Shown piece by piece: positions 6,692-11,395 of a DNA stretch of 11,395 bases. Source of the stretch: Dehalococcoidales bacterium (lineage in GTDB: Bacteria; Chloroflexota; Dehalococcoidia; Dehalococcoidales; UBA2162). The notes beneath the pieces are model-generated. The model saw only the letters and a program-made list of their open reading frames with translations. It ran no database searches and had not been told where the DNA came from. The stretch lies in the NCBI GenBank assembly GCA_020354275.1, contig CP070645.1, positions 68,353 to 79,747 on the forward strand, read 5' to 3'. A program made the translations under genes and the position numbers. Numbering within the stretch: the stretch's first letter is position 1; each line of letters starts with the position of its first letter.

Positions 6692-7322
6692 ACCGACCGA
6701 CAATCTCGATTCGATTGCCGAGCAAATCAGGTTGAACCTGTCAGACAAAGATGTGGCTCGTGAGAAGGCACTACCGTTGTGCCGCGAAGTTATACGTCAG
6801 TCAAGCCACGCCATCAGGGCAATACACCGCCAGGAGTTTGACCAGGCGGAGGACTTGCTCAAATCAGCCCGTAGCCTGCTTGATGATATTGAGCGTGTTG
6901 TTGCCGTACACAAGGAGTTCAGCAACAGCGGCTTTGTCAGGGATGCTGGAAAGGAGTTTGCTGAAGGCAGGATAACCCTGGCTTTGGTAACCGGTGTATC
7001 TATCCCGCACCCTGATGAACTGGGTGTTGACATGGCCGCCTACCTTAACGGGTTGGGCGAGTCTGCCGGCGAGCTGCGCCGTTACCTTCTGGACAGCATA
7101 AGAAAGGGTGATTTATCGCGTGGCGAGGAGTTGCTATCGGCGATGGATGATATTTACAGTGTTCTGGTTACTATGGACTTTCCCGATGCCATTACCGGTG
7201 GGTTACGCCGCACCACCGATATGGTTCGTGGGGTCCTGGAAAGGACACGCAGTGACCTGACACTGGTTATCAGGCAGAAGGACCTGGAGGATAAACTCGG
7301 GAAATTGGATATTGAGGGATAG
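6684..7322 (+). CDS. Translin/TRAX family protein
   Basis: An all-helical, highly charged 212-residue protein that I assign to the translin family, whose eukaryotic and archaeal members bind single-stranded nucleic acid and, as TRAX, cleave RNA. Matching elements are KEFAEGR (90-96), corresponding to the acidic helix of TRAX; YLNGLGESAGELRR (120-133); and RKGDLSRGEELLSAMDDIYSVL (140-161). The C-terminal block FPDAITGGLRR..DMVRGVLERTRSDLT (166-193) is typical of prokaryotic members. Glu91 and Glu94 are candidate catalytic acids. There is no signal peptide or membrane segment. The start is GTG 6684 with only a weak upstream GGAA; the 8-base overlap with thiE implies coupled translation. Some database entries for this family carry a 'haloacid dehalogenase' label, but no HAD motif is present. 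Its function in bacteria is unknown to me. Confidence 0.78.
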   Translation: MSKPTDNLDSIAEQIRLNLSDKDVAREKALPLCREVIRQSSHAIRAIHRQEFDQAEDLLKSARSLLDDIERVVAVHKEFSNSGFVRDAGKEFAEGRITLALVTGVSIPHPDELGVDMAAYLNGLGESAGELRRYLLDSIRKGDLSRGEELLSAMDDIYSVLVTMDFPDAITGGLRRTTDMVRGVLERTRSDLTLVIRQKDLEDKLGKLDIEG

Positions 7323-7360
7323 GGGATTGGTCGAACAGATTCAATAAGGATGGTGAGAAG

Positions 7361-9718
7361 GTGAGAAAATTTCTAAAACGGAAGCATATGGGACTATATA
7401 GCATGGTGGCGGCCACGGTTATTGTGATGGGAGTGTGGTTTTTCTGTGGCGGTAGTGTGCTGGCGGCCAACGGAGAACTTGAAGAAAGCGCACAGATACC
7501 GTTGCTCTGGTATCTGGCTCCGGCGGCGGCTGTTATCGCCCTGATCTTCGCGTTCCTTTTTTACCGTAATATGAAGAAAGAATCCGAAGGGACCGATAGC
7601 ATGAAGGCTATCGCCGCTGCTGTCAGAGAGGGTGCCAATGCTTATCTGAAACGTCAGTATAAGGTTGTGGCCATATTCCTGGTGGGCTTGGCGGCTGTCC
7701 TGGCCTATCTGGCTTTTGGCCTGGCCGTGCCGGTTATGAATCCCTGGGTGCCTTTTGCTTTCCTTACCGGTGGACTGTTTTCCGGTCTGTGCGGGTGGCT
7801 GGGAATGAAAACGGCCACCCATGCCAGCGCCCGGACCACTCAGGCGGCCAGGACTTCATTGAATTCGGCATTGAAGATCTCGCTGCGTAGCGGAGCCGTC
7901 ATGGGGTTGGTGGTAGTCGGTTTCGGGCTTCTCGATATCTGTATATGGTTTTTAGTAATGAAGCAGTTTACCGATTACGGACTGGTTGCCATCACGGTCA
8001 CCATGCTGACCTTCGGTATGGGTGCCAGCTCCCAGGCCCTCTTTGCCCGTGTTGGTGGAGGAATCTTCACCAAGGCAGCCGATGTCGGTGCTGACCTGGT
8101 GGGGAAGGTAGAGGCTGGCATTCCCGAGGATGACCCCAGAAACCCGGGTGTCATTGCCGATAACGTTGGCGATAATGTGGGCGATGTGGCCGGCATGGGT
8201 GCCGACCTTTACGAGTCCTACTGTGCTTCTATCCTGGCGGCGGCAGCACTGGGTGTTGCCGCTGGCTTCGGTATGATGGGAGTGATGGTGCCGATGATGA
8301 TTGCGGCACTGGGTATCCTTTTCTCCATACTGGGCATATTTATTGTTAGGGCCAAGGAAGGCTCTACTACAGCCCAGCTGCTGAGTTCTCTGGGGAGAGG
8401 GGTTAATGTCAGCGCCATCCTTATAGCACTGGCTTCCGGTGGAATTGTAATCTATATGCTGGGATCGGAGGCCGGTCTTGGCGTCCTGGCGTCGGCCAAG
8501 ATCTGGGCGGCCATAGTGGTAGGGCTCCTGGTCGGGATAGTGGTCGGCAAATCAACGGAATACTACACATCATACGATTATGGGCCTACCAAGGAGATTG
8601 CCGGGCAGTCAATTACCGGCCCGGCGACAGTCATTATCAGCGGGATATCCACCGGGCAGATATCAACCGGTATCCCTATGGTGGTAATTGCGGTTGGAAT
8701 TCTGCTCAGCTTTGGCCTCGCCGGCGGGTTTGCGGAACCGATGCAGGGGCTTTACGGAATAGGGCTGGCGGCCGTCGGCATGCTGTCAACACTGGGAATT
8801 ACCCTGGCCACAGATGCTTACGGGCCGATAGCTGATAACGCCTCGGGGAACGCCACCATGAGTGGCCTCGACCCGGAAGTGCGGGAACGTACTGACAAAC
8901 TGGACTCCATCGGGAATACTACGGCGGCTACTGGGAAGGGTTTTGCCATCGGTTCCGCCGCTCTTACCGGGCTTGCCCTTCTGGCAGCCTATATTGAGGA
9001 GGTTAAGGCAGGTATTGTCCGGATTGCTGAGCACGCATCCAACGGGTTAGCCGAAATTATACCCGGTGTTTTCTGGACCACGGAACAGGCAGAGGGCGCC
9101 ACTATTGCCGATTTTGTCAGCGTTTATCAGATTAACCTGATGAACCCCAAGATACTTTTCGGTATATTCATCGGTGCCATGCTTGCCTTTGTTTTCTGCG
9201 CCTTGATTAACAAGGCAGTGGGGCGTAACGGGTCAAGGATGGTCGAGGAAATCAGGAGGCAGTGGAAAGAGATACCCGGTATTATGGAAGGCACCGGCAG
9301 ACCTGATTATGGCCAGTGCGTCTATATTGCCACCAGGGGCGCTCAGCGTGAAATGATATTGCCGTCAGTACTGGCGATCATTGTTCCCATACTTGTCGGT
9401 ATACTTCTAGGGCCGGGTGCCGTATTGGGTATTATTGTGGGTGGCCTGACGGCCGGGTTTACACTGGCGATTATGCAGAATAACGCCGGTGGTGCCTGGG
9501 ATAATGCCAAGAAATATATCGAGGCTGGCAACCTGGGCGGTAAGGGTTCAGAGGCTCACAAAGCCGGGGTGGTAGGTGATACCGTCGGAGACCCATTCAA
9601 GGATGCTTCTGGCCCGTCACTGAATATCCTGATAAAGCTGATGTCAATGGTGTCGGTGGTCTTTGCCGGGGCTTCGGTAAGTTTCAGTCTGGTTTTCGCC
9701 AGGTTATTCGGGTTTTAG
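7361..9718 (+). CDS. hppA: Membrane-bound ion-pumping pyrophosphatase, K+-dependent type
   Basis: Integral membrane enzyme (about 16 helices, homodimer) that couples pyrophosphate hydrolysis to export of H+ and/or Na+. The PPi/Mg site is plain: GKVEAG (248-253), DDPRNPG (257-263) and ADNVGDNVGDVAG (266-278), with further pieces at TDAYGPIADNASGN (484-497) and GDTVGDPFKDASGPS (739-753). GNTTAATGKG (518-527) has Ala522 and Gly525, the pair of K+-dependent enzymes; K+-independent ones have Lys and Thr. Glu285 in ADLYES sits at the helix-6 position used by Na+-transporting members. At 785 residues it is longer than the usual ~700: the N-terminus has a signal-like hydrophobic stretch (11-35) and a loop near 546-590 is long. 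GTG 7361 has AAGGA 10 bases upstream; ATG 7388 is an alternative. It lies 38 bases after the translin gene and may be co-transcribed. Confidence 0.97.
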   Translation: MRKFLKRKHMGLYSMVAATVIVMGVWFFCGGSVLAANGELEESAQIPLLWYLAPAAAVIALIFAFLFYRNMKKESEGTDSMKAIAAAVREGANAYLKRQYKVVAIFLVGLAAVLAYLAFGLAVPVMNPWVPFAFLTGGLFSGLCGWLGMKTATHASARTTQAARTSLNSALKISLRSGAVMGLVVVGFGLLDICIWFLVMKQFTDYGLVAITVTMLTFGMGASSQALFARVGGGIFTKAADVGADLVGKVEAGIPEDDPRNPGVIADNVGDNVGDVAGMGADLYESYCASILAAAALGVAAGFGMMGVMVPMMIAALGILFSILGIFIVRAKEGSTTAQLLSSLGRGVNVSAILIALASGGIVIYMLGSEAGLGVLASAKIWAAIVVGLLVGIVVGKSTEYYTSYDYGPTKEIAGQSITGPATVIISGISTGQISTGIPMVVIAVGILLSFGLAGGFAEPMQGLYGIGLAAVGMLSTLGITLATDAYGPIADNASGNATMSGLDPEVRERTDKLDSIGNTTAATGKGFAIGSAALTGLALLAAYIEEVKAGIVRIAEHASNGLAEIIPGVFWTTEQAEGATIADFVSVYQINLMNPKILFGIFIGAMLAFVFCALINKAVGRNGSRMVEEIRRQWKEIPGIMEGTGRPDYGQCVYIATRGAQREMILPSVLAIIVPILVGILLGPGAVLGIIVGGLTAGFTLAIMQNNAGGAWDNAKKYIEAGNLGGKGSEAHKAGVVGDTVGDPFKDASGPSLNILIKLMSMVSVVFAGASVSFSLVFARLFGF

Positions 9719-9725
9719 TCTGTCT

Positions 9726-10343
9726 CTATAGCCACGGGTTCCACTGCCGTTCTTTAGCAATGGTGGTTTCCGGGCCGTGTCCTGGGTAGACGATAGTGTC
9801 ATCGGGCAGCACCATCAGCTTGGTATGGATGCTGTCCATTAGCTGGTTATAGCTGCCACCGGGCATATCTGTCCTGCCGATACCAAAGTTAAATAATGTA
9901 TCGCCGCTGAATACTACGCCTTCACCGAGGAGACAAATTCCGCCTAGTGTATGCCCGGGCGTGTGCAGAACCAGAAGGCTTGTATTGCCAACGGTTATGG
10001 TATCGCCACCCTTGAGCAACCGGTCCGGGGAAGGTGTTTTTTGGGAAGACCCGCCTAACATAGCGCCGAAAGGATTTCTTGCCTGCAGGGACCGGGCATC
10101 GTCAGCGTGGATGGCGACCTCGGCACCGGTGGCACTTTTAACTTCAGATAGGGCACCTACATGGTCAATATGCCCGTGGGTCAGGACGATGATTTTTATA
10201 TCGAGCCCCAGGTCATCAGCCGCGGCTAAGATCCGGTTAGCTTCGGCGCCGGGATCAATGACGATACCTTCATGGCTAAGCTCGTCACCCACGATATAGC
10301 AGTTGGAGGCAAACGGTCCTAATTCAAGACCTTTAACGATCAT
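9726..10343 (-). CDS. Metallo-beta-lactamase-fold hydrolase, glyoxalase II-like (YcbL type)
   Basis: Cytoplasmic MBL-fold hydrolase of 205 residues. The metal site is complete: THGHIDH (55-61, giving His56, His58, Asp60 and His61), His131 in HTPGH, Asp148 in FSGDTLF, and His189 in YPGHGPETT. The short form with GRTD and PGHGP after the SGD motif matches the small YcbL-like group often annotated as hydroxyacylglutathione hydrolase. True glyoxalase II has a longer C-terminal substrate domain that is missing here, so a glutathione substrate should not be assumed. The ATG at 10343 has AAGGA (10354-10350) 6 bases upstream. The gene faces hppA, with just 7 bases between the two stop codons, and diverges from cobO. 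Substrate unknown. Confidence 0.9.
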   Translation of the reverse strand: MIVKGLELGPFASNCYIVGDELSHEGIVIDPGAEANRILAAADDLGLDIKIIVLTHGHIDHVGALSEVKSATGAEVAIHADDARSLQARNPFGAMLGGSSQKTPSPDRLLKGGDTITVGNTSLLVLHTPGHTLGGICLLGEGVVFSGDTLFNFGIGRTDMPGGSYNQLMDSIHTKLMVLPDDTIVYPGHGPETTIAKERQWNPWL

Positions 10344-10396
10344 TTCTATTCCTTATTAATTTAAAGTAGCTTATATAGTGCAGTAACAGGGATTAC

Positions 10397-10425
10397 ATTC
10401 TACCATTTACCCGGTCTGACCACAA
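10397..10425 (-). promoter_or_regulatory. Possible extended -10 promoter of the MBL-fold gene
   Basis: On the minus strand TGG-TAGAAT (10405-10397) is an extended -10 element, 17 bp after TTGTGG (10425-10420), a weak -35 box. Transcription would start near 10390, about 47 bases before the ATG. An A/T-rich TATATAAG lies closer to the gene but lacks a matching -35 box. Confidence 0.35.
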
Positions 10426-10453
10426 GATAAGCTTTCAGGCTTAAAACAATACT

Positions 10454-10464
10454 GTCTCTGAGAC
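10454..10464. repeat. GTCTC-T-GAGAC palindrome upstream of the cobO promoter
   Basis: A perfect 5-bp inverted repeat with one central base, ending 6 bp before the TTGACA -35 box of cobO and about 30 bp behind the MBL-gene -35 box. Its position suits an operator or activator site, but the match is short and no regulator gene is nearby. Confidence 0.3.
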
Positions 10465-10470
10465 TATTCC

Positions 10471-10500
10471 TTGACATGGCGAGGGTGGGCTTGGTAAACT
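10471..10500 (+). promoter_or_regulatory. Promoter of cobO and the aldolase/phosphatase gene
   Basis: Perfect TTGACA (10471-10476), an 18-bp spacer and TGG-TAAACT (10492-10500), an extended -10 element with a 4/6 core. Transcription would start near 10507, leaving a leader of about 57 bases. That leader contains the small perfect hairpin CTGGT (10529-10533) / ACCAG (10539-10543). No B12-box or other cobalamin riboswitch element is seen. Confidence 0.5.
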
Positions 10501-10563
10501 GAATCTAACTTCCTTGTTTTAACCCTTTCTGGTGTTCTACCAGTCTCCCGTTTCGAGGCTCTG

Positions 10564-11130
10564 TTGACAGAAACATCATCATTTAATAACTCCTCGTCGT
10601 CAGAACCATTGGGGAAAGGCTTCGTTCAGGTTTTTACCGGTGATGGGAAGGGTAAAACGTCTGCCGCCCTGGGCATCGTAATGCGGGCGTTGGGCCACGG
10701 TCTGAGGGTATATATTGCCTTCTTTATGAAGGGCGACTATCCCTATGGTGAGTGTAATATCCTGGCCAGCCTGCCCAATGTCCAGTTCTTCAGCTTTGGC
10801 AGTACCGAATTTGTTGACCCGGCGAATATCAAGCCAGACGATAGAGAGCGGGCAGGGCAGGCTCTGGCATCATCCCGCCAGGCAGTGCTCAGCGGTGACT
10901 ATGACCTTGTTGTACTCGACGAGGTAAATGTAGCCGCAGACTGGAAACTGGTTGATTTGGATGAATTAGTCAGACTTATTAAAGATAAACCGGCCAATGT
11001 TGATCTTATCTTGACTGGTCGTCATGCCGATGCTAGGTTGATACAGATGGCTGACCTGGTTACCGAATGCTTAAAGATTAAACATCCCTATGATGAAGGT
11101 GTGGTAGCGCGGAAAGGGATTGATTACTAA
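10564..11130 (+). CDS. cobO: ATP:corrinoid adenosyltransferase, CobA/CobO type
   Basis: Transfers the adenosyl group of ATP to reduced cob(I)alamin or its precursors, making adenosylcobalamin or salvaging corrinoids; a cytoplasmic P-loop enzyme. In 188 residues, GDGKGKTSAA (26-35) is the family's modified Walker A, LVVLDEVNVA (115-124) the Walker B region, and TGRHA (151-155) and KHPYDEGVVARKGIDY (173-188) are the conserved tail. The start is unusual: TTG 10564, with GAGG (10555-10558) 5 bases upstream. No in-frame ATG or GTG precedes the P-loop, and the only other option is TTG 10609. The first 17 residues are Ser/Asn-rich and probably disordered. The aldolase/phosphatase gene follows after 23 bases, so the two are likely one operon. 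Other cobalamin genes are not in view, so salvage versus full synthesis cannot be judged. Confidence 0.95.
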   Translation: MTETSSFNNSSSSEPLGKGFVQVFTGDGKGKTSAALGIVMRALGHGLRVYIAFFMKGDYPYGECNILASLPNVQFFSFGSTEFVDPANIKPDDRERAGQALASSRQAVLSGDYDLVVLDEVNVAADWKLVDLDELVRLIKDKPANVDLILTGRHADARLIQMADLVTECLKIKHPYDEGVVARKGIDY

Positions 11131-11141
11131 CTGCGAACACG

Positions 11142-11150
11142 AAGGAGGAG
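11142..11150 (+). promoter_or_regulatory. Strong Shine-Dalgarno of the aldolase/phosphatase gene
   Basis: AAGGAGGAG contains the full AAGGAGG anti-SD complement with suitable spacing before ATG 11154. It is the best ribosome binding site in the window and suggests high expression relative to the weakly initiated cobO (TTG start) just upstream. Confidence 0.75.
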
Positions 11151-11153
11151 ACA

Positions 11154-11395
11154 ATGAAGGTTACCATGAGCGTTATCAAGGCTGATATTGGGGGATACGT
11201 GGGTCATTCGGATACTCACCCTGAAATGATTGCCAGGGCAGACGAAATGCTGGCGAAACCCAAACAGGATGGGTTGCTGATTGATTACCATGTCACCAAG
11301 TGTGGGGATGACCTGCAGTTAATTATAACTCACCAGAAGGGTGTGGATAACGAGGAAATCCATAAACTAACCTGGGATATTTTTATTGAGTGTAC
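11154..11395 (+). CDS. fbp: Fructose-1,6-bisphosphate aldolase/phosphatase, N-terminal part (3' end off the right edge)
   Basis: First 80 residues of the bifunctional gluconeogenic enzyme known mainly from archaea and deep-branching bacteria. It condenses triose phosphates to fructose-1,6-bisphosphate and then removes the 1-phosphate. The translation opens MKVTMSVIKADIGGYVGHSD and continues GLLIDYHVTKCGDDLQLIITH. Asp11, His18, Asp52 and Asp53 fall exactly at the metal- and substrate-binding positions known for the archaeal enzymes. The family is usually about 360-390 residues, so roughly four fifths is outside the window. The start is firm, with a full Shine-Dalgarno just upstream. Transcribed with cobO, 23 bases downstream of it. 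There are no stop codons or frameshifts in the visible part. Confidence 0.93.
   Translation, partial: MKVTMSVIKADIGGYVGHSDTHPEMIARADEMLAKPKQDGLLIDYHVTKCGDDLQLIITHQKGVDNEEIHKLTWDIFIEC

Noticed and set aside
6684..7322. Haloacid dehalogenase, a label sometimes attached to this family
   Set aside because: No HAD motif I DxDxT or other HAD motif is present; the helical pattern and C-terminal block fit translin instead.
7323..7360. Separate promoter for hppA in the 38-bp gap
   Set aside because: No paired -35/-10 boxes with proper spacing could be found in or just before the gap; read-through from the upstream operon is simpler.
7394..7822. Minus-strand open frame of 142 codons opposite hppA
   Set aside because: Antisense shadow: composition is His/Gln-rich with no domain, and the plus-strand frame is an unmistakable pyrophosphatase.
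9726..10343. Bona fide glyoxalase II (hydroxyacylglutathione hydrolase)
   Set aside because: Only the metal-binding MBL core is present; the C-terminal glutathione-binding domain is missing, so the specific name is not justified.
10441..10563. Cobalamin riboswitch upstream of cobO
   Set aside because: No B12 box is visible and the predicted leader is far too short for the roughly 200-base element.
1..11395. Mobile element, phage, CRISPR, defence island, tRNA or rRNA
   Set aside because: No transposase, integrase, repeat-spacer pattern, toxin-antitoxin pair or tRNA-like fold was seen; gene style looks uniform from end to end by eye.

Overview
This is an ordinary bacterial chromosomal segment, about half G+C by eye. 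It is densely packed with housekeeping and biosynthetic genes, and I see no mobile element, phage gene, CRISPR array, tRNA or rRNA. The gene content suggests an anaerobic, deep-branching bacterium, most likely Chloroflexota class Dehalococcoidia. It combines an archaeal-type fructose-bisphosphate aldolase/phosphatase, a translin/TRAX-family protein, a ThiD2-ThiE fusion, a K+-dependent membrane pyrophosphatase and a corrinoid adenosyltransferase. The taxonomic placement is inferred from remembered gene content, not computed.

Layout. Bases 1-1076 (minus) hold the 5' part of an aconitase-superfamily large subunit (LeuC/homoaconitase type), which runs off the left edge. It diverges from lysA (1242-2558, plus) across a 165-bp region in which both promoters can be proposed. 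A plus-strand run then follows: holB, a RicT/YaaT (PSP1) protein, rnhB and yraN, tightly spaced or overlapping. This is a classic information-processing cluster, and holB-yaaT adjacency is also known from Firmicutes. After a 113-bp leader with predicted RNA structure come a bifunctional thiamine gene (ThiD2-ThiE), an overlapping translin-like gene, and hppA, a large membrane pyrophosphatase. A convergent metallo-beta-lactamase-fold hydrolase (9726-10343, minus) ends only 7 bases from hppA. A second divergent region (10344-10563) separates it from cobO (plus), which is followed after 23 bases by the start of the aldolase/phosphatase gene, cut by the right edge.

How the genes fit together. The left part makes branched-chain amino acid (or related) precursors and lysine. 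The middle covers replication clamp loading, RNA/DNA hybrid repair and an RNA-decay accessory factor. The right part covers thiamine, pyrophosphate-driven ion pumping, adenosylcobalamin and gluconeogenesis, which suits an energy-limited, corrinoid-using anaerobe.

I found no convincing new multi-gene system. The points most worth a second look are the bacterial translin/TRAX homologue coupled to the thiamine gene, the residues suggesting that the pyrophosphatase is K+-dependent and may move Na+, and the structured leader before thiD2-thiE, which partly resembles a TPP riboswitch but lacks its core motifs.
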